From the NCBI GenBank assembly GCA_029213065.1, contig JARGPH010000023.1, positions 1 to 64,000 on the forward strand: a stretch of 64,000 bases of DNA. Direction: 5' to 3'. Of the stretch, positions 49,797 to 59,926 are shown piece after piece (within the stretch, counting starts at the first letter, position 1; each line of letters starts with the position of its first letter). The notes beneath the pieces are model-generated. The model searched no databases, was not told where the DNA came from, and saw only the letters and a list, made by a program, of their open reading frames with translations. A program made the position numbers and the translations under genes. The DNA is from Verrucomicrobiales bacterium (GTDB lineage Bacteria; Verrucomicrobiota; Verrucomicrobiia; Verrucomicrobiales; DEV007).

Positions 49797-50081
49797 TTAG
49801 CTTGCTTTCGCGATCGTGACTGAGTCAGCCTTGTTGTGCTCGTGCACCACTTCGATTTTCTTGCCGTCGAGATCGTCGATGGAAGCTTCTTTGCCTTCGG
49901 CATCAGTGATCTTGGTGGTCGCCTGGAGTTTGATTCCTTTGTCGACGCCTTCCACAGTGAGAACTTTATCGTCCTCGTTGTATTCGAAGGTACCGGTGAC
50001 GGTCGTCTTTTTACCGCAGCCTGCGTAGACTGAGCCTGCCGCGAATACGATCGCGACCATGATTGCGATGAATTGTTTCAT
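49797..50081 (-). CDS. Small secreted protein, function unknown
   Basis: 94 residues. Signal peptide MKQFIAIMVAIVFAAGSVYAG with Cys22 and no lipobox. The mature part has a beta-sandwich look: TTVTGTFEYNEDDKVLTVEG, IKLQATTKITDAEGKEA, KIEVVHEHNKADSVTI. It resembles short exported beta proteins of the DUF5666/OB type, but no family can be named. A strong terminator follows. It is divergent from the gene starting at 50182, whose frame reaches into this one upstream. Confidence 0.65.
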   Translation of the reverse strand: MKQFIAIMVAIVFAAGSVYAGCGKKTTVTGTFEYNEDDKVLTVEGVDKGIKLQATTKITDAEGKEASIDDLDGKKIEVVHEHNKADSVTIAKAS

Positions 50082-50181
50082 AGTATTGTTTTGGTGTAAT
50101 TTCGTAATCTCAAAGGAAGCCTTTGAAACTGATACTATTAAACTGGATTTTCTGATACGAATGCAAGAGAATTATCGACCG

Positions 50182-50796
50182 ATGAACGCCGTAAAATGGA
50201 ATCTGTTTTTTTCAGCGGAGAGAGTACTGCTTCTCTGCGGGGTGGTGTTGCTCACTTCTTTCTCCCATGCCCACCCTCTCCCGGAGATTCCGGTGTGGGC
50301 TTTCTTTGAGGAGGATGGAACCACTCGTATCGAGATCGAAGTCGATCCCCGGTGTTTTGAGAAAGATCCCGAAAAGGAACTCTACATGCTGAATTGGTAT
50401 CTGCAGCGCTGTGACGGAGAGGAAAAAAAGGAGATGCTGGAGAAGGCAAAAGCGTTTATTCCCACGCGGATCGCGATGCTCTTTGATTCTGCGGAGGGAA
50501 TTCCCGAACCGGTCTATACCTGTTCCTTTACGAAGCTGGGCGGGGAGCCGCTTAAGAAAATGGACGATCCCGTCGTGATTCGTGCGGTATGGAAAACGAG
50601 GATTCCCGAATCGGCGAAGACTTATCAGGTGAAGGCAAAAGGGGTTGGGATTTTCAGTGTTATCTTTCTGAATCACATCAATGACAGAGCGGTGCCCCGA
50701 ATTCAGACGCTCTTTCCGGGGGAGGAGAGTTATGTCCTCGATTTGCCTCCGCTCGCGGCAGGAGCAGAGACTCAACAGGGTAAGGTGGCAGAGTGA
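50182..50796 (+). CDS. Hypothetical secreted protein
   Basis: 204 residues from ATG 50182, chosen because MNAVKWNLFFSAERVLLLCGVVLLTSFSHA is a signal peptide; the frame is open to 50059. The mature part has strands WAFFEEDGTTRIEIEVDPRCF and VKAKGVGIFSVIFLNHINDRAVPRIQTLFPGEE, suggesting an all-beta domain with a helical insertion (DPEKELYMLNWYLQRCDG). No family recognised. The last codons overlap the paired AACCCTSTTG motif. Precedes a small lipoprotein gene. Confidence 0.7.
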   Translation: MNAVKWNLFFSAERVLLLCGVVLLTSFSHAHPLPEIPVWAFFEEDGTTRIEIEVDPRCFEKDPEKELYMLNWYLQRCDGEEKKEMLEKAKAFIPTRIAMLFDSAEGIPEPVYTCSFTKLGGEPLKKMDDPVVIRAVWKTRIPESAKTYQVKAKGVGIFSVIFLNHINDRAVPRIQTLFPGEESYVLDLPPLAAGAETQQGKVAE

Positions 50797-50809
50797 ACCC
50801 TGTTGGGTT
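50773..50809. repeat. Paired AACCCTSTTG motif, locus 3
   Basis: CAACAGGGT (50773-50781) pairs with ACCCTGTTG (50797-50805), a 9-bp inverted repeat with 15-base loop. It overlaps the end of the preceding gene. Spacing between the motif units is 23 bases, as at the other loci. Confidence 0.55.
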
Positions 50810-50857
50810 TCGGAATCTTTCGATTGCCTTTGAATTCGTTTTCTCCAAAGTCACTCA

Positions 50858-51097
50858 ATGAATCGTCTCCTCCTTATTTCCGGTATCGTAGCAGTATCTC
50901 TTTCGGCTCCGGGCTGTGCCTTTTCGAATAAAGAAGACACGCTCGAAGGGGCATTGCAGAGTCAGGATGCCTGGCTCGAAAAACAGATAAAGAAATCGGA
51001 ACGGCGTGGTGCCTCCTTCGACGAAAAGTGGGAAAATTACACGAAGAAGCAGGATGAGAAGTATCACGCCTGGATGAACAAAGTAATGGACGATTGA
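50858..51097 (+). CDS. Small lipoprotein
   Basis: 79 residues. Signal peptide MNRLLLISGIVAVSLSAPGC with lipobox APGC and Cys20. The mature part is a charged, probably helical 59-residue chain rich in Lys, Glu, Asp and Trp (DAWLEKQIKKSERRG, KWENYTKKQDEKYHAW). The heptad-like spacing suggests a coiled coil. It has no homology I recognise. It sits between the secreted protein at 50182 and the convergent metalloprotease-like gene. Confidence 0.7.
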   Translation: MNRLLLISGIVAVSLSAPGCAFSNKEDTLEGALQSQDAWLEKQIKKSERRGASFDEKWENYTKKQDEKYHAWMNKVMDD

Positions 51098-51120
51098 TCA
51101 GGTCGGTTGTCCCGCGTGAG

Positions 51121-52464
51121 TTAGAGTTCCAATCGCTTACCGGCAATGTGGTAGCACTGGAATACAGCCGTATCAGGTGCTTTGGATGGAAAAGCGATTT
51201 TCACCTCGCTTGAGCTTCCTGTGGCGACAAAGAAGAAGAGGGTTCCGCTCACGGGGGTGAGATTTTCCCCTTCATACTGGACGATAATCTGTTCGGGTGT
51301 TTCTTCTTCGGCGAGTTGGCCGACTGGCCAGCTCACCGCGTAGCGTTTCCCTTTCTCTGTCGGAAAGCGCAGGCTCAAGGCCCGTTCGTTAATCGGTGCG
51401 ACGGTCGCTGAGATCTTCTCCGGGGCCGGTGCAATCCAGAAGCGGTTCCCCGGTGGTTTTGGATTGTACCCGATAATTCGGCCGGGAATTATCGCAAAAT
51501 GGTTGTCCTCGATTTTGCGGGCTGCGACCTGAGCGGCTGCGAACGGGCTGCGACCGTCGAATCGAATCAGAATGTCAGCCTTGTCGTTCACGCCGATGTA
51601 TTCAAGCTCGAGGGTGTAGTCGTCGGCAGAGCCCTGAATCTCGTCGAGACCGCTCATCGCGAAGCGGATTCCCGCAACGTCGTCTGCGCCGAGAGCGCGT
51701 CTCACCTGACCGGGCTTCAAGCTGCCGCCGGTGACCATGAGTGCTTCAATATTCTCCAATCGGTATTCGTCGGAGACCGCAACGATTCGATCCCCCATGG
51801 CGGAAAAGGTGGAGCCGGAGGGAAGGTCGGCGGGCTCGAGGCTGTAGGTAGTGGAGTCGTAGACGCCGTCTTCCGGAAGGGTGAAGGGATTGTTGTCGGC
51901 CCGTTTGAAGTAGCTCAGGTTTTCGTCATCCCCCCGTATGTCATCGCGGGTCCCGCCGACGCCGTCGGGCCCCGGATCGAGATCGAATTTCCCGTTCGGA
52001 CCGGGAGTGGAGGCGGTGTATTTTTTTCCTCTCGTCGGGGTTCCCGGCGGAGGCGAGAGGGCGGGGTGCGCAAGGCCGAGGCAATGCCCCATTTCATGGA
52101 CCATGGTTCCGAAGATATCCGTGCCGCCCTGCGCGGGGACTTCGATGGATGGGCTCAGTGAGCTGGATGCGACGAGGAGATCATTCCAGATTTGGACTGC
52201 CTGCGTCAGCGTGAAATTCAGATCCGGCTCGAGATCTTCAAAGTCCGAGTGCAGCGCGACGGTGATTTTCAGGGTGCTTTCTTTTCCGGTGTAGCCGGCG
52301 GGATGGACGATGGTATCCGCCGGTTGTCGCTTTCCGGCCATGACGTAAGTGAAGGCAAATGCCGTTACCGGTTGCAGGAAAAGTGCGATGATCAGGCTGA
52401 CGGCTGTGAAGAGTTGAGTTCGCTTCTGATAATCAGGCAGGGGAAGGTCTTCGGGGCGCGTCAT
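51121..52464 (-). CDS. Metzincin-type zinc metalloprotease-like secreted protein
   Basis: 447 residues from ATG 52464, giving MTRPEDLPLPDYQKRTQLFTAV... with hydrophobic segment AVSLIIALFLQPVTAFAFTYV as signal or anchor. Zinc motif H123-E-M-G-H127-C-L-G-L-A-H133, the HExxHxxGxxH of matrixin-like M10 enzymes; a Met-turn candidate is FSAMGD. Asp/Gly-rich NGKFDLDPGPDGVGGTRDD is a likely Ca-binding loop. The C-terminal ~150 residues are beta-rich with no catalytic motif. The gene is convergent with the small lipoprotein at 50858 and separated by 23 bases. Substrate unknown. Confidence 0.85.
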   Translation of the reverse strand: MTRPEDLPLPDYQKRTQLFTAVSLIIALFLQPVTAFAFTYVMAGKRQPADTIVHPAGYTGKESTLKITVALHSDFEDLEPDLNFTLTQAVQIWNDLLVASSSLSPSIEVPAQGGTDIFGTMVHEMGHCLGLAHPALSPPPGTPTRGKKYTASTPGPNGKFDLDPGPDGVGGTRDDIRGDDENLSYFKRADNNPFTLPEDGVYDSTTYSLEPADLPSGSTFSAMGDRIVAVSDEYRLENIEALMVTGGSLKPGQVRRALGADDVAGIRFAMSGLDEIQGSADDYTLELEYIGVNDKADILIRFDGRSPFAAAQVAARKIEDNHFAIIPGRIIGYNPKPPGNRFWIAPAPEKISATVAPINERALSLRFPTEKGKRYAVSWPVGQLAEEETPEQIIVQYEGENLTPVSGTLFFFVATGSSSEVKIAFPSKAPDTAVFQCYHIAGKRLEL

Positions 52465-52571
52465 GAGTGATTTCGGGTTGGTGGCGGATTGTGTGTTTGT
52501 GATAGTGAAGGGGAAGAAAGGGCTTCGTTCAATCTTCGAAATCTTTAAATAGGAAGCGATCAACCGGGTAC

Positions 52572-52603
52572 AAAAAAACGACACCCGGTAAGGAGTGTCG
52601 TTT
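52572..52603 (-). terminator. Intrinsic terminator for the RRM protein gene
   Basis: AAACGACAC (52576-52584) pairs with GTGTCGTTT (52595-52603), a perfect 9-bp stem. The A-run 52572-52578 is the U-tract on the minus strand. It lies 47 bases beyond the RRM gene stop. Confidence 0.85.
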
Positions 52604-52650
52604 CCGTGTAAAAGAATATTTCCGGGGAAACTCTTTTGTGAACGAGCAGA

Positions 52651-52893
52651 CTAGCGTGGCTGTGCTTCGTTCACCTTGAGGGTGCGACCTCCGAAATCCT
52701 TGCCGTGGATGGCCTCAATCGCTGAGTTCATCGCCTCGTTGGAATCCATCGTTACGAATGCAAATCCGCGGACACGTCCTGTGTCACGATCGGTCGGCAT
52801 GTGCACATCAGTCACCTGACCGTGCTCGCTGAAGAGGGTTTCGAGTTCTTGTTTAGTCGTGTCGAACGACAGGTTACCTACGTACATTTTCAT
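52651..52893 (-). CDS. RNA-binding protein with a single RRM domain
   Basis: 80 residues from ATG 52893. RNP2 is MYVGNLSF at the N-terminus and RNP1 is RGFAFVTM at about residues 41-48; conserved [13 protein letters not shown] ends the fold. Such small RRM proteins in bacteria bind single-stranded RNA and are often cold-induced. The gene has a ~120-base leader containing a terminator-like hairpin (52942-52970), and a strong terminator follows. This makes cis-regulation of its own mRNA plausible. It is on the same strand as the sugar isomerase-like gene upstream, from which it is separated by ~275 bases. Confidence 0.92.
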   Translation of the reverse strand: MKMYVGNLSFDTTKQELETLFSEHGQVTDVHMPTDRDTGRVRGFAFVTMDSNEAMNSAIEAIHGKDFGGRTLKVNEAQPR

Positions 52894-53168
52894 AATAATC
52901 AATCGGCTCAGGCAAAGCGTTTCTTCGAGAACGTGTTCCTCAAAAAAGGGTTTTCGGAGAGCGTCCGAAACATAAGAGACGGGCTGGCAATCTTAAGACC
53001 TGTTTGTTGCCAAGCTTTGAACCACCGTAGTTATCGGCTTCTTTAGACGGAATAGCGAATCCTATTTCGATTGATTTGCGGCGAGGGCTTTTGCGGTATT
53101 GGCCGCAAAGAGGCGCAAATCCCGCAAAAACACGGGCTGCGAAATCGCTTTCAGCACTGAAAACTGAA
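52894..53168 (-). promoter_or_regulatory. Structured leader of the RRM gene with a possible attenuator
   Basis: On the minus strand the leader holds the hairpin TTTCGGA-CGCTC-TCCGAAA (52952-52970) followed after three bases by TTTTTT (52942-52947). This is the shape of an intrinsic terminator placed ~50 bases before the ATG. Further up, TGGCAA and TTGCCA (52985-52990 / 53007-53012) can pair, and TTTGCGG/CCGCAAA (53090-53109) may belong to the end of the isomerase transcript. No gene is seen here. Confidence 0.5.
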
Positions 53169-53990
53169 TCAAACTCTCCCCTCGACTTCCCGCATGTAGC
53201 TGAGGCTGCTTTCGCAGATGTGCTCAATGCCGGGTTTGTAGTCGAAGACTTCAACGCTGACCCAGTCCTGATAGTCAATCTCCTTGAGGGCAGCGAAGAT
53301 GGGATCGAATTCGATCTCGCCCATGCCGGGACCGAGAAGGTTGGCGTCGTTCGCGTGAAAGTGGGCGACCCAGTCTTTGCTTTCGCGGATGATCTGAGCG
53401 AACGGCCTCTCTTCACTGGACATCGCTTTGACGTCGAGGTGGAGGCGGCAGTTCGGTGAGTCCACCATTTGCGCGAGTTCGATGCCGCTGGCTGCGGTGT
53501 TGAGAAAATCACCTTCTCCGGGACCGAGAGGTTCGAGGGCGAGGGTTACTCCGCAATCTTCGAGGACCGGCATCGCGGAGCGAATCGCTTCGGCGGCAAA
53601 GGCCATGCCCTGCTCGTGCGAGATCCCCGGGAGGAGATTTCGCTGCTGCGGTGAACCGAGGACCATGATGGATCCGTCGAGATCCCGGCAGAGACGGGCG
53701 AGTTCGGCGAGGTATTCGCCGGTGGATTTGCGAACGGCGTCGTCGGGTGTGGTGAGGTAGTAGCCTTCGGTCTTGGCGAGAAGCCAGTGAAGTCCCACGC
53801 ACTCAAGGCCGGCGTCTTTAATCTGCTGTTTGACGGTCGTCCTCTGTTCCGCGCTGACGTCGCGGGCATCGGAAGCCATCGTGAAAGGCGCGATCTCGAT
53901 GCCGGTGTATCCGACTTCGCGGGCATACTGAAATGCCTTTTCGAAAGGCCAGTCCTGAAATGTCTCGTTGCAGATGGCGTATTTCATCAT
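53169..53990 (-). CDS. Sugar phosphate isomerase/epimerase-type TIM-barrel protein
   Basis: 273 residues. Matches the xylose-isomerase-like TIM-barrel/AP-endonuclease-2 family: MKYAICNETFQDWPFEKAFQ, YTGIEIAPFTM with a metal-ligand Glu, VGLHWLLAKTEGYYL, VTLALEPLGPGEGDFLNT, LHLDVKAMS, HFHANDANLLGPGMGEIEF and WVSVEVFDYKPG. These form the metal-binding residues of the family. Members isomerise or epimerise sugars and cyclitols. It is not in a larger pathway cluster here, so the substrate is open. Downstream lies the long leader of the RRM gene. Confidence 0.9.
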   Translation of the reverse strand: MMKYAICNETFQDWPFEKAFQYAREVGYTGIEIAPFTMASDARDVSAEQRTTVKQQIKDAGLECVGLHWLLAKTEGYYLTTPDDAVRKSTGEYLAELARLCRDLDGSIMVLGSPQQRNLLPGISHEQGMAFAAEAIRSAMPVLEDCGVTLALEPLGPGEGDFLNTAASGIELAQMVDSPNCRLHLDVKAMSSEERPFAQIIRESKDWVAHFHANDANLLGPGMGEIEFDPIFAALKEIDYQDWVSVEVFDYKPGIEHICESSLSYMREVEGRV

Positions 53991-54018
53991 CGTGAAAATT
54001 AGCGGTTAAGACTGACTC

Positions 54019-55215
54019 TTAGCGGCGCTTACGACCCGGTGGGCGTTTGCGACGAAGCGGTGCGGCAGGACTGTCGTCGAGGAGCGCTGTGTAGTTGTAG
54101 TCAAAGCCCTCGAGCTTGCGACGCTCGATCTTCTGTTCGACGAAGTGCTCAACCGCTGCGGCGTTTTCGAGTTCGTCGGCGGTGAGGATCGTGAAAGCGT
54201 CACCTTCCTGCTGGGCACGACCGGTTCGGCCGATACGGTGAACGTAATCCTCAGGGTTTTCAGGGACCCGGTAGTTGATGACGTGGGTGACGCCTGAGAC
54301 ATCCAGTCCACGGGCGGCGATGTCGGTTGCGACGATGATGTTGAAGGTGCCGTCGCGGAATCCCTGGAGCGCTTTGGTTCGGTCGCTTTGTTTGATGTCC
54401 GAGTGCAGGGCGACCGGGTTGGTTCCGTCGATGTCCTTGAGGCGGGCGAGGAGCTGGTCGGCTTCTTTCTTCGTCCGCGTGAAAATCATGATGCTCTCGA
54501 ATTTGGTTTTGTCGACGAGAGCGAGGATGAGGTCGTCGCGCTGATCCATGCCCACGGGGTAGAAGGCGTGGCTCACGGTTTCAGCCGGTGAACGGCGCCC
54601 CCCCACTTCGATGGAGATAGGATCGTTGAGTGCCCACTGTGCGAGCGTCTGGATCGCGGCAGGCATCGTCGCGGAGAAAAAGAGCGTCTGGCGTCCTTTC
54701 GGGCACTGATCGATGATCTTCTTCACGTCGGGAAGGAATCCCATGTCGAGCATGCGATCGACTTCGTCGAGAACGAGATACTTCAGTTCGCTGAGATCGA
54801 GGTTGCCCTTTTCGAGATGATCTAAAAGGCGTCCGGGAGTGGCGAGAATAACGTCCGGTTTCGTTTCAAGGGCTTCAATCTGGTGGCCGTATCCGACACC
54901 GCCGTGAATGAGAACCACGTTCATTGGCTTGTAGTAGCCGAACACGTTCATCTGATCTTCGACCTGCGCGGCAAGCTCACGGGTGGGCTCGAGGACGAGC
55001 ACCTGTGGTTTTGTCGAGGGTCCCAGATTGCTGACGATGGGAAGAGAGAATGCGGCTGTTTTACCGGTTCCGGTCTGAGAAGCGCCGATGATATCGCGGC
55101 CGTTCAGGGCTTCGGGAATGGCCTGAGCCTGAATGGGAGTGGGTTCTTCGTATCCTGCACGGGTGACCGCGCGGAGAACCGGGCCTGATAGACCTAAATC
55201 TGCAAATGATGGCAT
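54019..55215 (-). CDS. DEAD-box-type ATP-dependent RNA helicase
   Basis: 398 residues. Helicase motifs in order: Q motif GYEEPTPIQAQAIP, motif I ASQTGTGKTAAF, Ia PTRELAAQ, Ib TPGRLLDHL, II VLDEVDRM, III FSATMP, V ARGLDV and VI HRIGRTGRA. Motif II reads D-E-V-D and not D-E-A-D. The C-terminus is short and basic (RRKRPPGRKRR). This is the RhlE-like group that remodels RNA in ribosome assembly or decay. It is 29 bases upstream of the isomerase-like gene on the same strand. The unusual DEVD leaves the ATPase site intact as far as can be judged. Confidence 0.95.
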   Translation of the reverse strand: MPSFADLGLSGPVLRAVTRAGYEEPTPIQAQAIPEALNGRDIIGASQTGTGKTAAFSLPIVSNLGPSTKPQVLVLEPTRELAAQVEDQMNVFGYYKPMNVVLIHGGVGYGHQIEALETKPDVILATPGRLLDHLEKGNLDLSELKYLVLDEVDRMLDMGFLPDVKKIIDQCPKGRQTLFFSATMPAAIQTLAQWALNDPISIEVGGRRSPAETVSHAFYPVGMDQRDDLILALVDKTKFESIMIFTRTKKEADQLLARLKDIDGTNPVALHSDIKQSDRTKALQGFRDGTFNIIVATDIAARGLDVSGVTHVINYRVPENPEDYVHRIGRTGRAQQEGDAFTILTADELENAAAVEHFVEQKIERRKLEGFDYNYTALLDDSPAAPLRRKRPPGRKRR

Positions 55216-55300
55216 CCCCGATCAACGCGGCTTAGAGCCTCGGTTTCAAGGGGAAATCACGATGATTGAGATGATTTTATCGTGATTCCGGTAAAGGAGC

Positions 55301-55768
55301 TCAATTTTTCCGCTTCGCTTTGCGACCGGCGAGGTGATAATCGAGCGAAACCTTCCCTGCTCCGCCGAGGGTGATTCCGATAAAAACAGCGAGGTAAAGC
55401 ACCAGTGCCTGCGGGTGCAGGAGGGGTGACAGATCGATCGGAGCCAGAAGAACAAAGCCGGTGACGGCGGTGGCGATCAGTCCGTTAATACGGGAGAAAA
55501 TGCCGAGAGCGATAGCGACAAGGGCAATTGCCATGAGGGCAACAACCACCACGGTGAGGACATGGGGAAAAGGGAGACCTTTGTCGGCCAGCTGTGTTAC
55601 GAGGTCCCATTCCGTTTTGCTCCAGACAAAGTCAATGGCGTGACGAATCTGCTCGTAGAACTGGTAGTAGAAAAAAGTCAGCGCGGCAATGAAGCGGATC
55701 ACGAAAAGTCCCACATCGGGAGAGTGGGGTTTTTCGGGACCGGTATCGGGCAGAGGTTGAAACGACAT
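55301..55768 (-). CDS. DoxX-like membrane protein
   Basis: 155 residues from ATG 55768 (an open frame to 55804 is not homologous). Four hydrophobic segments: FVIRFIAALTFFYYQFYEQI, HVLTVVVVALMAIALVAIALGIF, GLIATAVTGFVLLAPI and ALVLYLAVFIGITLGGAG, followed by VSLDYHLAGRKAKRK. The topology and the end GAGKVSLDYHLAGR match the DoxX/DUF417-like family. Function in the membrane is unclear. The gene lies between the helicase and the protein kinase on the same strand. Confidence 0.75.
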   Translation of the reverse strand: MSFQPLPDTGPEKPHSPDVGLFVIRFIAALTFFYYQFYEQIRHAIDFVWSKTEWDLVTQLADKGLPFPHVLTVVVVALMAIALVAIALGIFSRINGLIATAVTGFVLLAPIDLSPLLHPQALVLYLAVFIGITLGGAGKVSLDYHLAGRKAKRKN

Positions 55769-55873
55769 GGTGTAGGAGACGCGCGGGAATGCTGACTGAA
55801 ACACGATGACGCACTTTTTCGCAATGGAAAAGGTGGAACGGGGCGTGAAACCGAAATAGGAGAAAAGCCGATT

Positions 55874-57937
<2,064 letters not shown>

Positions 57938-58086
57938 TCAAAATGAATTTATTAGTATATTCCATAATTACTGATAATTCAATTCTTATTGAGAAGCGGG
58001 ATGGGAGGATGAACTCATTGCCTACAGGGGCCTCCTTGGTAGGTTGTCGGAGAGGGAGCATTCAGTTCATTCTTTTCAGTCAGGAC

Positions 58087-59361
58087 ATGCAAAACAAATT
58101 TTACGAATCTTTTGATACCGAACGCATCGAAACGGCTAAAACCGGAGGGGGCGGAGATTACCGTACTTCATTTCAGGTCGATCGGGATCGCATTATTCAT
58201 ACGTCTGCTTTCCGGCGTCTGCAGAATAAAACGCAGGTCTTTTTCAGTGGGGAATATGATTTCTATCGCACCCGTCTCACCCATTCAATCGAGGTGGCTC
58301 AGATCGGGCGCAGTATCTGCAACCGTCTCAACAGCACTTCGGACCTGCTGGGGGAGGACTACCGGATCGATGCGGATCTCGTCGAGGCGGCCTGTCTTTC
58401 TCATGACATCGGTCACCCCCCGTTCGGGCACACCGGTGAGCGAACCCTGCATCGGCTCATGCAGGAATACGGTGGATTTGAGGGCAATGCTCAAACTCTG
58501 CGCATTTTAACGAAGCTCCTTTTCGGTCCGGGGCGGGGGATGAATCCGTCACGTGCGCTCATGGACGGGGTTCTGAAATACAAAACGCTCTACGGCGAAG
58601 TTCCGGATCAGAAAAACCATTTTATCTACGCGGAGCAGAAGCCGATTCTCGATTTCGTCGTCGGTGGCGAGACGTTTCCCGAGTCACTTTCCGCGGGAAA
58701 GCCCCGCAACGGGTTCAAGTCGATTGAGTGTCAGATCATGGACTGGGCTGATGACACCGCCTACTCGCTCAATGACATCGCCGACGGAATTCACGCCGCT
58801 TTTATCACCGTGGAAAAGGTCCACCAGTGGGCGGAGGCGCAGGACGACCTTACGAGTGCGGATGAAGCTTTGATTGAGGAGTTGATTGAGGCGATGCGGC
58901 GCGGGCGGGTTGAGTCGGCGATTGGGAAAAAGATCGGGGCCTTCATCAATTCCGCTCAGCTGGAAACGTCGGAGGGATTTCTCAGCGGTGCTTCGGCGCG
59001 CCATCGCTACCGTCTCTCGATTGATCCGGTGACCGATGCGGCCTGCTCGCTGTATAAGCGGATTTCGCTGGGGCTTGTCTTTAAAAGCCGGCAGCTTCAG
59101 CAGCTTGATCGAAAGTCCGACTACATCTTGAGCCGCCTTTTTGAGGTCTTTGCTGAACAGTATGTTAATCCGGCTCCCGGAGTGATGAAGTTCACCTTAC
59201 TCAGTGAGGAAGAGGAAAGCCTCATTCAAGCTGAAGAAACTGAGTCCGGTCGCGCCCGCATTATTTGCGACGTCCTCGCGAAAATGACCGACGGCATCGC
59301 AACCCGGACCTACAAGCGACTTTTCGACGCCGACTTCGGATCGATTGTCGACCTGGTTTGA
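58087..59361 (+). CDS. dgt: Deoxyguanosinetriphosphate triphosphohydrolase
   Basis: 424 residues from ATG 58087; the frame extends to 57931 without homology. HD-domain motifs are RTRLTHSIEVAQIGR, then ACLSHDIGHPPFGHTGE with the metal HD, and QIMDWADDTAYSLND with the second Asp. The TSAFRRLQNKTQVF segment is the Dgt/SAMHD1 signature. It hydrolyses dGTP to deoxyguanosine and triphosphate. The upstream 160 bases hold an AT-rich stretch that can contain promoters for both divergent genes; no consensus was assigned. Length is slightly shorter than E. coli Dgt (505). Confidence 0.93.
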   Translation: MQNKFYESFDTERIETAKTGGGGDYRTSFQVDRDRIIHTSAFRRLQNKTQVFFSGEYDFYRTRLTHSIEVAQIGRSICNRLNSTSDLLGEDYRIDADLVEAACLSHDIGHPPFGHTGERTLHRLMQEYGGFEGNAQTLRILTKLLFGPGRGMNPSRALMDGVLKYKTLYGEVPDQKNHFIYAEQKPILDFVVGGETFPESLSAGKPRNGFKSIECQIMDWADDTAYSLNDIADGIHAAFITVEKVHQWAEAQDDLTSADEALIEELIEAMRRGRVESAIGKKIGAFINSAQLETSEGFLSGASARHRYRLSIDPVTDAACSLYKRISLGLVFKSRQLQQLDRKSDYILSRLFEVFAEQYVNPAPGVMKFTLLSEEEESLIQAEETESGRARIICDVLAKMTDGIATRTYKRLFDADFGSIVDLV

Positions 59362-59413
59362 GAAGAGGGACAGCCCGGACGCGAGCCTCGAAAAGCATCG
59401 GTCAGGCGCGGGT

Positions 59414-59452
59414 ATTCAACCCTCTTGAGTCAGGCAGCTAAGAGGGTTGAAT
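59414..59452. repeat. Paired AACCCTSTTG motif, locus 4, perfect inverted repeat
   Basis: ATTCAACCCTCTT (59414-59426) and AAGAGGGTTGAAT (59440-59452) are a perfect 13-bp inverted repeat with a 13-base loop, between dgt and the next gene. It could also serve as the dgt terminator, but no U-run follows. Confidence 0.7.
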
Positions 59453-59482
59453 CTGCTCTTGTGATACGCTTTACTGCGGGAC

Positions 59483-59920
59483 ATGAAATTGGAACCAGGC
59501 GGACAACCGGGCGGAGAGATCAAGTTTTTGATCGGGGCAGTGCTTGCTGTGGTCGGCGTGTGGCTCTTTTTTGATTCGGTTCGATTCACGACCGGGCATG
59601 GCGGGCTCATCTCCAACTCAATCGGCCGCGGTCGTGGTGGTGGAGGCGGCGGGCTCATGGAAACCACTTCGATGGGGATTGTCCTCGTTCCGCTTTTTAT
59701 CGGAATCATCGCGCTGTTTTTCAATGCCCGTCAGAAATGGGGATGGATCCTGACGGGACTGGGTCTCGTCATCCTCGGAGTTGAGGTGGTGAGTCGATTC
59801 CGCCCCGTCATTGCAATCAAGGGCACGCACCTTTTTCTGCTCATTATTCTCATTGCCGGCGGGATTGGTCTTATGCTGCGAGGCTACGTGGAGGACAGAA
59901 AACGCGGCGACAAGTCGTAA
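59483..59920 (+). CDS. Small membrane protein with Gly/Arg-rich loop
   Basis: 145 residues, not recognised. Four hydrophobic segments: IKFLIGAVLAVVGVWLFF, GIVLVPLFIGIIALFF, WGWILTGLGLVILGVEVV and LFLLIILIAGGIGLMLRGY. The loop between first and second is rich in Gly and Arg (IGRGRGGGGGGLM). It starts 121 bases after dgt and ends 6 bases before the AEC transporter gene, so co-transcription with the latter is likely. No function assigned. Confidence 0.7.
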   Translation: MKLEPGGQPGGEIKFLIGAVLAVVGVWLFFDSVRFTTGHGGLISNSIGRGRGGGGGGLMETTSMGIVLVPLFIGIIALFFNARQKWGWILTGLGLVILGVEVVSRFRPVIAIKGTHLFLLIILIAGGIGLMLRGYVEDRKRGDKS

Positions 59921-59926
59921 ACGGGC

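Noticed and set aside
52940-53512. Minus-strand open frame through the RRM leader and the isomerase gene
   Set aside because: It shadows the isomerase gene in another frame; its last ~30 residues have no start or ribosome site. The region is better explained as an RNA leader.
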